DNA from: CAJXJP01 sp964022365
Lineage (GTDB): Bacteria; Patescibacteriota; Gracilibacteria; BD1-5; UBA6164
NCBI GenBank assembly: GCA_964022365.1
Contig: CAXHZN010000002.1
Span: 1 to 64,000, forward strand
Direction of reading: 5' to 3'
DNA length: 64,000 nt
The translations under genes and the position numbers were made by a program. Below the pieces are notes generated by a model. The model worked only from the letters and a program-made list of their open reading frames with translations, had not been told where the DNA came from and did no database searches. Positions 39,678 through 48,680 of the stretch are shown here, piece after piece (position 1 is the stretch's first letter; each line of letters starts with the position of its first letter).

Positions 39678-40463
39678 ATGGCAATTACTGCTGCTCAAGT
39701 TAAAGAATTAAGAGAACTTACAGGTATCGGAATGATGGAATGTAAAAAAGCTCTTAGTGAAGCTAACGGAGATATTGACTTAGCTGTTGAAGAACTTAGA
39801 AAAAAAGGTCTTGCTAAAGCTGCTAAAAAAGCTGATAGAGAAACTACAGAAGGTGGGATTAAAATTGTTACAGAAGGTGGAAACGCTTATGTAGTATCAA
39901 TTGGTTGTGAAACTGATTTCCTTGCTAACACTGATAAGTTTACTTCTATGTTAGAAGCTGTTGCTACTTTCTTAAAAGAAAATGGTGTAGATTCTAAAGA
40001 AGCTGCTCAAACTATGATCAATTCTGACTATGCTCTAGAAATGGGTGAAAACTTAAAACTTCTAGATTATACTATCGTTGAAGGTGGATTAGCTGTTTCA
40101 TATTTACATTCAAATGCTAAAATTGCTGCATTAATCGTAGCAAAAGAAGGATCTGATGAAGAAAAATTAAAACAAGTAGCTATGCACGTAACTGCTGCTA
40201 ACCCTGAATACTTAAGAGCTTCTGATATTTCTGAAGAAGTTGTTGAAAAAGAAAAATCAATCCAATTAGAAATCATGAAAAATGATGAAAATATGGGTAA
40301 AAAATCTGATGATGTTTTATTAAAAATTATCGGAGGTAAAATGGGGAAATTCAAATCTGAAATTTCTTTATTAGAACAAGCATTTGTTATCGATCCTAAC
40401 GTTAAAGTTAAAGACTTTATCGGAGAAGATACAATTACTTCTTTCCATAGATTTGCTATATAA
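39678..40463 (+). CDS. tsf: Translation elongation factor Ts
   Basis: 261 aa. UBA-like N terminus (LRELTGIGMMECKKALSEAN, DIDLAVEELRKKGL), then the EF-Ts core with GCETDFLANTDKF and HVTAANPEYL, and the C-terminal LLEQAFVIDPNVKVKDFI. It exchanges GDP for GTP on EF-Tu. 19 Gly, none TGA. ATG without Shine-Dalgarno; a TATAAT lies 12 nt upstream (39661-39666). Followed by a double-hairpin repeat and tRNA-Trp. Confidence 0.97.
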   Translation: MAITAAQVKELRELTGIGMMECKKALSEANGDIDLAVEELRKKGLAKAAKKADRETTEGGIKIVTEGGNAYVVSIGCETDFLANTDKFTSMLEAVATFLKENGVDSKEAAQTMINSDYALEMGENLKLLDYTIVEGGLAVSYLHSNAKIAALIVAKEGSDEEKLKQVAMHVTAANPEYLRASDISEEVVEKEKSIQLEIMKNDENMGKKSDDVLLKIIGGKMGKFKSEISLLEQAFVIDPNVKVKDFIGEDTITSFHRFAI

Positions 40464-40474
40464 TTAGCTAACCC

Positions 40475-40540
40475 ACTCTGCCTTTTAGGCATTCTTGGGA
40501 ATATACCCCCTCCTAACCTCCCCCTTATAAAAGGGGAGGG
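40475..40540. repeat. Double-hairpin intergenic repeat, copy C
   Basis: TGCC/GGCA (40479-40491), spacer, then a C-rich/G-rich hairpin CCTCCCC..TT / AAGGGGAGG (40517-40539). Lies between tsf and tRNA-Trp. The opening CCACTCTGCC resembles CCCTCTGCC of copy B. Confidence 0.7.
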
Positions 40541-40553
40541 ATAAAGAGGATTT

Positions 40554-40628
40554 AGGCCTATAGTTTAACGGTTAAAATTCGGGACTCCAAATCCCGCGCT
40601 CTAGGTTCGATTCCTAGTGGGCCTGCCA
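40554..40628 (+). tRNA. tRNA-Trp (CCA)
   Basis: 75 nt with encoded CCA. Acceptor AGGCCTA / TGGGCCT, anticodon stem CGGGA / TCCCG with loop CTCCAAA (anticodon CCA), T-arm CTAGG TTCGATT CCTAG, discriminator G. The CCA anticodon reads UGG only, which supports UGA not being Trp here. Confidence 0.94.
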
Positions 40629-40642
40629 TTTAATAAAAAATA

Positions 40643-40675
40643 AAAAGCACTTATAGAAATATAAGTGCTTTTTTA
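40643..40675 (+). terminator. Terminator after tRNA-Trp
   Basis: AAAAAGCACTTATA / TATAAGTGCTTTTT, loop GAAA, T-run. Confidence 0.9.
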
Positions 40676-40755
40676 ATGTTTATTAGACTTTTATGTTAAA
40701 ATAAATATATTATTATACAATACATAATACTTTATATACAATACAATAATATTAA

Positions 40756-41568
40756 ATGAATAGAACTAATCTATATAATTGAATAACTTTTTCATTAACA
40801 GAAAATCAGGATTCTTTTGTTTGTTTTGTTGAATTTTTTTCAGATGAACTTAAGGTAGAGATAAGAAATATGTTATCTTCAATTTTTCATTGAATAGTAA
40901 CATATGATGATGATAGAAATTTTTATAGTTATTCTAATACAGTAAAAGATTTTTTATGGAGATATAATTCAAAATCTGATAATATTAAAAAATGAATGAT
41001 ATGAGAATTATTAGCTCATTTATTTATTCCAAAAATTATTTCTAAATTTGAAACGTTGTCTGTATATAAAAACAAAGAAGAATCTAGTATTAAAAAATGA
41101 TTTGATATCATGTTTTATGATAATGTAGATGATAATTTATGGTATTGAGAAGTAAAATCTTGATGAGATAAGTCAGATGATTCTAGTAATAATTATAATA
41201 AAATACTTTTAGAAAGAGCAAAAAATCAAGTTAATGATTCTATTTGGTCTGATAGGATACCTTTATGGGATAGTGTACTTACTGATGTTAATAGTACAAT
41301 ATTAAATTCTAACAAGAAAATTAATATAAAACAACTTTTAAAATCAGATGCCCCGTGAACAAATGAAAGATTTAAGAAAAGAAATGTAATTTTAACTTCA
41401 GTTTTGTATAAAAAAATGGATGATAAAATTGATATAAATTTGCTCTCAGATTATACTACGAATACCTTAAATACAGAAGCGTTTGAATGATTAATAACAT
41501 TTAGTATTCAAAAAGAAACTTATAGTAAAATAGAATTATTTTTAAATGAAGAAATAAATAATGACTAA
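40756..41568 (+). CDS. hamA: HamA (DUF1837) nuclease of a Hachiman anti-phage system
   Basis: 270 aa. The catalytic pattern fits the DUF1837/HamA PD-(D/E)xK-type nuclease: IKKGMIGELLAHLFIPKI (Glu near 84), KKGFDIMFYD (Asp near 115) and LWYGEVKSGGDKS (E-x-K near 130-133). In Hachiman, HamA is held inactive in complex with HamB and degrades DNA when the helicase senses aberrant DNA. At least 12 TGA-Gly, including in both active-site motifs (KKGFD and GEVKSGG), so the protein exists only in the recoded reading. Its last 8 nt overlap the hamB start (ATGACTAA). A TAAAAT -10-like box is at 40697-40702. It lies between tRNA-Trp and PHP genes. Confidence 0.78.
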
Positions 41569-44050
41569 TAAAATAACTTTAAATCAACTTCAACTAGCTT
41601 GATCAATAGATGAAACTATTTTTTTATCTGCTTATGAAAAATTACTTTTATGAAAAATAGATGATTTAGATGAAAATTCTAAATTTCTTCTTTTAAAATT
41701 CGCATTAATTTTTATAAATAGATGAAATACAGAAGTAGAAAAATTTTGATATAGCATAATTCTTGCATATTCAAATCTATTTTCAGACTATAAACCCTTG
41801 TATGATATCTCAATAAATAAAAATTATATCCCTATTTCAAAATTTATTGAGAATAAGTTTTGAAATTTATTTAATAATAATAGCTTTTATTATAATTATA
41901 TATTAGCATTTGAGGAAAATTTTAAAAAATGAGATATATATTTAAGTGAATGACAAAAAACATTAAATATTTTTTCAGAAAAACAAAAAGACTTTATAGT
42001 TGTAGCTCCAACTTCATATGGTAAATCTGAAATGATAATTACTAAAATAAAAGAAAATATAGATAGTAGTATTTGTATTATAGTTCCTTCTAAGGCTTTA
42101 CTTAATCAATTTAAAAGTAAAATAAATAATGATCTTGATATATTAAAATCAAATAGAAAAATTATCACTCATCCAGATATGCTTAAAGATATAAATTGAA
42201 AAAATATTTATATTTTGACTCAAGAAAGACTTTTACGTTTATTACAAAATTATCCTGACTTAACTATTGATATATTAATGATAGATGAAGCGCATAATAT
42301 ACTAAAGGGTGATGAAAGAGCTTCTTTATTAGCACAAGTATTATTAATATTGAAAAAAAGAAATAAAAATGTTATTTTTAATTATTTTACACCATTCTTA
42401 TCAAATCCATCAAATTTGAAATTATTATATAATGAAGTCATTGCTAATAGAAAAGTTAATGAATTTTTAAAAATAGAAAAATTTAAATATATTGATTTAT
42501 ATAATACATGATATTATGCTTATGATCAATTTCTTAATAAATTTTTTAAATTATCTGACAAAAAATATAATGATGATATTCAATTTATAAAAGATAATGA
42601 AGCTTCAAAGAATATTATATACCTTAATAAACCAAGAGATATAGAGAAAGTTGCATTAAAAATTAAATCTGAAAATATTAACTTAAATGAAAAAATTATT
42701 AAGGTAAATAAAGCACTCGGGGATTTTTTAGATGAGGATTATAATTTAATAAAAACTATAGAAAACGGAGTATTATATCATCACTGATGAATGCCTGAAT
42801 TAGTACGTATGTATGTAGAGAATATGTTTTCAGAGGATAAAAATTTTAAGTATATAATTACATCTTCTACATTATTAGAGTGAATAAATATTCCTGCTGA
42901 AAAAATATTTATTTTAACTCCTAAAATATGACGCAGAAATTTTACTGCTTCTGAGTTTAAAAATCTTATTTGAAGAGTTTGTAGATTTAGTGAAGTTTTT
43001 AACAATGAAACAGGAAGTTTAAATATGTTAGAACCTGATATTTATATTGTTAAGTGAGAATATTCACAAAAAGATTTCAATGTAAATAATTTTTTAATAA
43101 AAAGAGTTAGGGAAAATAAAGAATTAAATGATATTATAGATAATCCATTAATAAAAAGAAATAATGATAATTTAGAATTATCAGAAAAAGAAGAGAAAAA
43201 ATTAAAATTTAACTTAGAATTCTTAGAAAATATAGAAGAAGGGGTATCAGATTTAGAAGAATCAAAATATGTTAATTCTGAAATAGCAAAATTATGTTTT
43301 AAGAATAATGTATATGATTTTGATATATTTAAAAATGAAGCACAACTAATTAAAAATTTTGAAAATCATAAGTGAACTAACTTAATTACTTGATCTAATG
43401 AATTAATTGAATTAATATATGGTATATTTATTAATAATTTAGATTTAGAAAAATTTATATGAAATGATTGAAGTGCAAATTTTAAACGTATAGATAATGA
43501 ATCTGCAAGAAAGTTTTATTCTATGTTTATATCATGGTATTCTTCATGAAAACCATATAAAGTAATGATTAGTAAAATGTTAAAGTACTGGAATAACCCA
43601 GAAACTGATGACTTTATATATGTATGAAAAAGGTGGTGAGAAATAAAAAGAGATCCTGAAAATGATATAATACCTTTATATATAAATTTAGCAGAAAAAA
43701 ATAAATCAGAAAAAACAAATTTGGCTATACTACGTATAAAAGAAGAATTAGATTTTATTGAATATGATTTAATGAAATATGTAGAAATATTAAATGATTT
43801 ATGATTTTTAGAACAAAATTTTTATAATAAAATTAAATATTGAACAGATGATTCAAAAATTATTGAACTTCTTAAAGATTGATTTTCATTTGAATTATCA
43901 AGGCTAATCACAGATATAACTTATAAGAAATATGTTAATATTTCTTATGATTCTATCAATATAGAAGAATGAATTATTCCAGAAATGAAAAAAAATTGTG
44001 AAAATGATATTTTAATATTTGAAATAGGTTTTCATATTAATAAATCTTAA
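41561..44050 (+). CDS. hamB: HamB SF2 helicase of a Hachiman anti-phage system
   Basis: 829 aa. SF2 helicase motifs: Walker A VVAPTSYGKSEMI (about residue 150), motif Ia IIVPSKALLNQF, DEAH box LMIDEAHNIL (about 241), motif III-like NYFTPFLS, motif V SSTLLEGINIPAEK and motif VI LIGRVCRFS (about 470). The C-terminal 350 residues have no known domain, as expected for HamB. It overlaps hamA by 8 nt, so the two are translationally coupled, the standard two-gene layout of Hachiman. About 30 TGA-Gly codons. Strong terminator follows. Confidence 0.8.
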
Positions 44051-44056
44051 ATATTT

Positions 44057-44090
44057 AAAAATACACTTACTCACGTAAGTGTATTTTTTT
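44057..44090. terminator. Terminator after hamB
   Basis: AAAAATACACTTAC / GTAAGTGTATTTTT, loop TCAC, T-run; it ends next to the stop codon of the convergent PHP gene. Confidence 0.9.
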
Positions 44091-44091
44091 G

Positions 44092-45015
44092 CTACAACAT
44101 CCCTCTATATTTCTCAAATTCTTGCTGTATAAATTCTGCTGTAATATTTGGATTTAAATTTCCAAAATCTGCGTGTTTTTCGTCTTTGATTCCGATTCCG
44201 TGATTATCACTTCAAAAAGTTATGAATAATCAATATTTTTCTGCGACTTGTTGTATAACTTTAATCCATTCTTTACTCGCACGAGAATTGATTTCTACTG
44301 CGCTAATTCAAGCAGTTTGAATATAGTGCTCGATTGTAGTGACAAAGGTTTGGATATCTTTTTTAAATGTAAAATTTGGATGTGCCATTGATAAAATGGC
44401 ATTATTTTTTTCTTTGATTTGTTTACAAACTTCTAAACTCGGTTCATACTCTGGAACTAATATTCAAAATGTTGAAAATTTTTCTCAAGTTCTTTTGAAA
44501 TATTGTAAATAAAATTCTACAAGTCAGACATCTTTTCCGTTATTTAAAGAAATCCATATTTTTTTATTCTCAGGATTTTCGTATAAAATCCTCGCAATAT
44601 CAAATTTATTCATCGCTTCGATTGGTCGTTTCATTTGCTGAGCAAAATCTTGTAAATCTTCAAGAGAAACTTGAAAACCACTTTTTTGGAGTGACTCAAT
44701 TTGAACTTTTAAATTATTTTTTTTACTTTCTCTCACTCAATCTAAAATATCAAATACATCTTGAGAAAATTCTTTTGCATAACAGGTAAGGTGTAAACTT
44801 TTTTCATGCTGATAATTTCTCGCTGAAATTTCTACTGATTGAGTAGACTCTATTCATATATTTTGTGCCTTTTGTTGAAATTCTCCTGAAATATGATCGT
44901 GATCTGTTAAGGCTATAAATTCTAAACCTTTTTTCTTGGCTTGGTCTAAAATTTCTTCGTGTGTATTTTCTCCATCTGAACAAGTAGAGTGGAAATGCAT
45001 ATCTAATTTATTCAT
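44092..45015 (-). CDS. PHP-domain phosphoesterase (TrpH/RNase AM-like)
   Basis: 307 aa. PHP signatures: KLDMHFHSTCSDGE (metal-binding HxH), FIALTDHDHISG, ILSMAHPNF and FGSDNHG near the C-terminal end. The family includes 3',5'-nucleotide bisphosphate phosphatases and 5'-3' exonucleases. Start ATG 45015 gives the canonical N terminus; an in-frame ATG at 45039 is possible. Eight or so TGA-Gly. The stop is TAG. Confidence 0.87.
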
Positions 45016-45151
45016 AAAATTATGATTAATAAATAACACAGCAAGTATAATAATTTTTTAAATAAATAATTAAAAATAAATTAAGTTTGTAAAATAATAA
45101 TACAAAAAATTATATTTTTACTTTAAATTAAATAAAAATTCATTAAAATAA

Positions 45152-45174
45152 AAGTGTAATATATTTTTACACTT
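45152..45174 (+). promoter_or_regulatory. Palindromic operator before the TrmB-like gene
   Basis: Perfect 8-bp inverted repeat AAGTGTAA / TTACACTT with a 7-nt AT spacer, ending 4 nt before the ATG of a regulator gene. Position and symmetry suggest an autoregulatory binding site for the encoded winged-helix dimer. Confidence 0.6.
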
Positions 45175-45178
45175 AATT

Positions 45179-45910
45179 ATGAATATAAAAATATTAGAAA
45201 AACTTGGACTTTCTGCAGATGAATCTTTGGTATATATGTATTTGCTAGAACATCCACAAAAGACACTGAGTGAAATTTCAAAACATACAAATATACATCG
45301 TCCAAAACTGTATAAAATCATGCCAAATATGCAAGAATCTGGTTTGATTTGAACATCTATTCAAGGAAAAAGAACTTTATTTATTGCCGAAAATCCACAG
45401 ATTTTAAATAATTATTTTGAGTCTATAAAAGATGATTATGCGAGTTTTATCCCGCAAGTGGAAAGAATCTATAAAAATTCTTTTGAAAAGCCGGTTTTTA
45501 AACATTTATCTGGAAAAACTTGAGTGAGAAATGTTTATATGGATATTGCTCATACTCTCAAAAAATGAGAATCTTTTTATAGATATTCTTCTCGCACGGA
45601 TATAGAAAATACAAATATTTCTGAAAATTTTCATAGTAAATATAAAAAAATCAGAAACGAAAAACAATTACAAAGATATGTAATCACAAACGAATATTTA
45701 ACGAGTTTGAAACCCAAAAAGCTGGATAAAGAAGTTGTGGTTATTCCTAAAAAAATAGATGATTTCGAAGATAATATTACCAAATTAATTTACGCAAATA
45801 AAGTCGCAATTATCGATTTTAATACGGATGAAAGTTTTATTATCGAAAGCGAAATTTTTGCATCTTTTGAAAGAAAATTATTTAAAATGTTATTTAAATT
45901 TTTACAATAA
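45179..45910 (+). CDS. TrmB-family transcriptional regulator
   Basis: 243 aa. N-terminal winged helix: LEKLGLSADESLVYMYLLEH, TLSEISKHTNIHRPKLYKIM (recognition helix), ESGLIGTSIQGKRTLF. This is the TrmB/sugar-specific pattern. The C-terminal part resembles a PLD-like effector domain (VYMDIAHTLKKGESFYRYS). Three to four TGA-Gly. Directly downstream of the palindromic operator, so autoregulation is likely; target genes and ligand unknown. 24 nt before the P-loop kinase gene, a possible operon. Confidence 0.75.
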
Positions 45911-45934
45911 ATTTTATTTTTATATTTATATTTT

Positions 45935-46480
45935 ATGAAACTTATTTTAGTAACTGGGAGAGCAAATTCAGGAAAAACAACGTTAGCTGAGCATATAAGT
46001 AAACATTTCAATATAAAACGAATCAGTGCTTCTGACTATACAAAATCTCTTACAAAAGATCATTCTAGAAAATCTTTAGAATCTCTATTTAACACTATTC
46101 TTCAAGAAAAATGATTTGAATATTTAGCTGAGCAAACTCTCGAATTTGCATTTAAATGAGAAAAATTTGCTATTATTGATGGACTCAGACATTGAGAATT
46201 TTTACATGCGTTCAGCAAAGTTTTATGAAAAGAAAATTGTTTTTGCATATGAATTTCTTTAGATAAAATTAATAGATTTTTACTCGCACAAAAAGCAAAT
46301 AGAGTAGAAGCTAAAAGTTATGAAACATTTTGTGAATATGAAAAAAACTCTAGTCATGAGATATTTGCGGATGAAATTTTTTGATTGTGTGATTATAAAA
46401 TATATGACGAAATAATTCAAAATAAAAAACCTGTATATGATGAAATTATCAATAAGATAAATATCTTTTTAGAAAAATAA
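45935..46480 (+). CDS. P-loop nucleoside/dephospho-CoA kinase-like protein
   Basis: 181 aa. Walker A LVTGRANSGKTTLAEHI at the N terminus and a kinase-like FAIIDGLRHGEFLHAF stretch near residue 90, with a final helix. The size and folding pattern resemble AAA_18/dephospho-CoA kinase-type small P-loop kinases, but no specific family can be given. Five TGA-Gly. Downstream of the TrmB-like regulator. Confidence 0.65.
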
Positions 46481-46512
46481 AAAGAGAAAAAAATATTTTT
46501 TCTCTTTTTTTA
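46478..46512. terminator. Terminator after the kinase-like gene
   Basis: AAAAAGAGAAAAAAAT / ATTTTTTCTCTTTTT with T-run; next to the stop of the convergent gene. Confidence 0.8.
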
Positions 46513-46515
46513 TAC

Positions 46516-46944
46516 TTAAAATTCTTCAATAATATCAATTGTTTGAGAAATTATTTTATCTAAAATAATTTTTTTATCTGATATTTTAAATTTTCCAGCA
46601 TCATAAATTTTTGTTTTACTTCATTTTTGGGTCACTATAAATTGAGGATCAATATATCCATATTTTTCATCATTTTTTTTGTAGGTAAAATTACAAGCAA
46701 TGAGTTTTTCGACCATGAGATTTTTATCTTTTATTTTGATTTTAAAACTGTGGTTTGAAAATTCTGTGTATTCTACTCAATAATTTTTAATAATTTTTTC
46801 ACGAATTAATACCTCAGATTCATCAACTAATTTTTCTACTTCTTCTACAAAATTTCATTGAAACATTACTTTTGATTTTATGTTGAGTCTGTTGATTTCT
46901 GCTTCTCTGATTTGATCTTCGATTGATGCTTTATATATAGTCAT
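46516..46944 (-). CDS. Small cytosolic protein, unknown
   Basis: 142 aa, Lys/Ile/Glu-rich alpha-beta protein without TM or signal (EDQIREAEINRLNIKSKVMF at the N terminus, FVEEVEKLVDESEVLIREK). Three TGA-Gly, so native. Monocistronic on the minus strand. No family recognised. Confidence 0.6.
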
Positions 46945-47116
46945 TTTTTATAATAATTAATTATTTTATAGATTATAATTTATTATTTATATTTTACAAT
47001 ACTAAAGCATTTTTAGTATATTTTTTACGCATTTTATATAAAAACATTTTCTAAATATTTCATACAAATTTCTTACAGTTTTACTCTATACTTGCTAGTG
47101 TTTATTTAATAACTAT

Positions 47117-47326
47117 ATGATTATGAATTGGGATATAGTAAAAGGAAATTGGGAACAAGTAAAAGGAAAATTAAAAGAAAAATACGGTGATCTTACTGAT
47201 GATGAGCTGATGCAAATGGAGGGAAGTGCTGACCAATTAAGTGGGAAACTTCAAGAAAAGTATGGTTTATCTAAACAAGAAGCTGAAGATACAATGAAAG
47301 ACTTAGAAAGATCTCTCAACAAATAA
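47117..47326 (+). CDS. CsbD-family stress-response protein
   Basis: 69 aa. Matches CsbD along its length: MNWDIVKGNWEQVKGKLKEK, DDELMQMEGSADQLSGKLQE, YGLSKQEAEDTMKDL. ATG 47117 gives MIMNWD; ATG 47123 gives the canonical N terminus and may be the true start. Six Gly, none TGA, consistent with strong expression (no Shine-Dalgarno, so not like the imported set). Followed by a good terminator. Confidence 0.9.
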   Translation: MIMNWDIVKGNWEQVKGKLKEKYGDLTDDELMQMEGSADQLSGKLQEKYGLSKQEAEDTMKDLERSLNK

Positions 47327-47356
47327 AAAAAAATCACGCAAATGCGTGATTTTTTT
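47326..47356. terminator. Bidirectional terminator after csbD
   Basis: AAAAAATCACGCA / TGCGTGATTTTTT with loop AA; it also serves the minus-strand gene that ends at 47355. Confidence 0.88.
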
Positions 47357-47573
47357 AAGCGCTATATTTATACTTCACACAAAAACTGTAGGCAAAAATA
47401 GGCTTTTTGTTTTCCTCATCATATGACACTAAAGCGCTTGTTGTTTCAATATTATGAGAATCATAATATCTATCATTTCTCGTAGATTCAACAAAATTAT
47501 ATAATTCTTTTAAAACATCATCTTTATTATGAGATGTTGCTTCAAAAATTTTTAATCTCAACTCAGCTGACAT
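47355..47573 (-). CDS. Small ORFan with Shine-Dalgarno
   Basis: 72 aa, charged, no Gly, no TM (LKIFEATSHNKDDVLKELYN, RYYDSHNIETTSALVSYDEE). ATG 47573 is fixed by AAGGAG six nt upstream, one of the few true Shine-Dalgarno sites in the window. No family recognised. Shares the SD and absence of TGA with the ORFans at 5784, 36325 and 50647. Confidence 0.55.
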   Translation of the reverse strand: MSAELRLKIFEATSHNKDDVLKELYNFVESTRNDRYYDSHNIETTSALVSYDEENKKPIFAYSFCVKYKYSA

Positions 47574-47640
47574 ATATTTCTCCTTTTTTGAGAAAAATAT
47601 TATAAATATAATTATTTTTTTGTCAAAAAAATTAATTATT

Positions 47641-47676
47641 AAAAAAAGTTATATTTTAAAAATATAACTTTTTTTT
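47641..47676 (-). terminator. Terminator of the small membrane-protein gene (minus strand)
   Basis: AAAAGTTATATTT / AAATATAACTTTT with T-run on the minus strand; overlaps the stop at 47675. Confidence 0.8.
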
Positions 47677-47863
47677 AAGCTCTTTTAGCTAATTTTTGAA
47701 ATCCTATTTTTCAAAAAAGTACAAACATACAAATCGTTGAAATGACTAAAAATTTGATTCCATTTGGGAGACTTGAGGTCGCAACTTGCAACACTGATAA
47801 TCAAACAAGAGTAGCGTACAAAAAACTAAAAGCCAATGGAAAAGAGTTTGAATATGTAGACAT
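47675..47863 (-). CDS. Small two-helix membrane protein
   Basis: 62 aa, visible only with TGA as Gly (two TGA). Two hydrophobic helices (FPLAFSFLYATLVGLSVLQV and IKFLVISTICMFVLFG) and a basic end (FQKLAKRA). Start ATG 47863, no Shine-Dalgarno. It sits downstream of the DUF5667-like gene in the same direction and ends in its own terminator, which supports it as a real gene. Function unknown. Confidence 0.6.
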
Positions 47864-47945
47864 TGTTATTTTTTTATCAATTAAACATACATATTATATC
47901 TTTAAAATGTATGAAAAACGTAAGAATTTATTTTTAAATAAAAAT

Positions 47946-47973
47946 AAAAAACTGTTGTAATAAACAGTTTTTT
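47946..47973 (-). terminator. Terminator after the DUF5667-like gene (minus strand)
   Basis: AAAAAACTGTT / AACAGTTTTTT, loop GTAAT-type, with T's on the minus-strand 3' side. Confidence 0.75.
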
Positions 47974-48373
47974 ATTGAATCATAAATGTATCTAACTCAA
48001 GTCAAATATTTCATATGAGCAAATTAAATTTATTTTTTAAGATTTCTTTTTGAGTATTTTTATAAGGCATTTTTCAATAAGATTCTAAAAATAATTTTGT
48101 ATGCTTGATAATATTATTTTCAATTATAATTAACAATGTGTCATCTGAGATATTTTCGTATTTTAACTCATTTAACTCTTGAATTCTATTTTCAATGAGC
48201 TGAAGTTGTAATTCTGCTTCACTTTCGTGAGTCAACGCAAAGCTAGATGCTAACGATTCATTAAAATATATTTTCACTGGATAGAGTGACTCTCAGGGGA
48301 TAGAATAATGCGCTCCCACTGATACTCCAGCAGTTAAAATCAGGGTTATACAAACCACTACTGTATTAAACAT
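47972..48373 (-). CDS. DUF5667-like membrane-anchored protein
   Basis: 133 aa. An N-terminal TM/signal (VVVCITLILTAGVSVGAHYS) is followed by the family-like SIPGESLYPVKIYFNESLAS motif (compare P-G-x-x-L-Y-P-V-K) and helices. The DUF5667 proteins of CPR and Actinobacteria have this build; their role is not known. Four TGA-Gly (one in the SIPGE motif). 22 nt downstream of the PLDc_N-like gene. Confidence 0.68.
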
Positions 48374-48394
48374 AACATCGACTAAGTAACAAAA

Positions 48395-48583
48395 TTAAGC
48401 TTTTCTTCCAGCTAATAGATAAATGATTAGACCTAAAAGTGGAAGTAATCATACAACTAATATCCAAACGAGTTTTTGAATAAATGTCATTCCTGATCCA
48501 AGAATTTGTAATAATGCCCAGATAAAAATAACTAAATGAATGATTCAAAATATTCCTCCAAATGGAGATGCAAATAATTCCAT
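48395..48583 (-). CDS. PLDc_N-type small membrane protein
   Basis: 62 aa, two TM helices (IFGIIHLVIFIWALLQILGS and QKLVWILVVGLLPLLGLIIY) with the PLDc_N-like spacing W-x-L-x-x-I-L, VW, PLLG and a final YLLAGRK. In other bacteria this domain precedes phospholipase D or stands alone. Two TGA-Gly. First gene of the minus-strand group 48583-47675. Confidence 0.75.
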
Positions 48584-48652
48584 AATTTAAAATTTATATA
48601 ATAAACATGTTTTAATATAATATATACTTGTAAGAAGTTTGTATGAAAAAAT

Positions 48653-48680
48653 AAAAAACCAATAATATTATTGGTTTTTT
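48653..48680 (-). terminator. Terminator of the histidine kinase gene
   Basis: AAAAAACCAATAATATTATTGGTTTTTT, a perfect palindrome. It overlaps the kinase stop at 48668. Confidence 0.75.

Noticed and set aside
47742..47960. Plus-strand 72-aa ORF that looks slightly like glutaredoxin (KKLKANGKEFEYVDI)
   Set aside because: No CxxC motif, no plausible second half, and a better minus-strand gene with two TM helices, TGA-Gly codons and its own terminator covers the same bases.
48366..48548. 60-aa minus-strand ORF MNHSFSYFYLG...
   Set aside because: Wrong frame over the PLDc_N-like gene, which is continuous once TGA is Gly.
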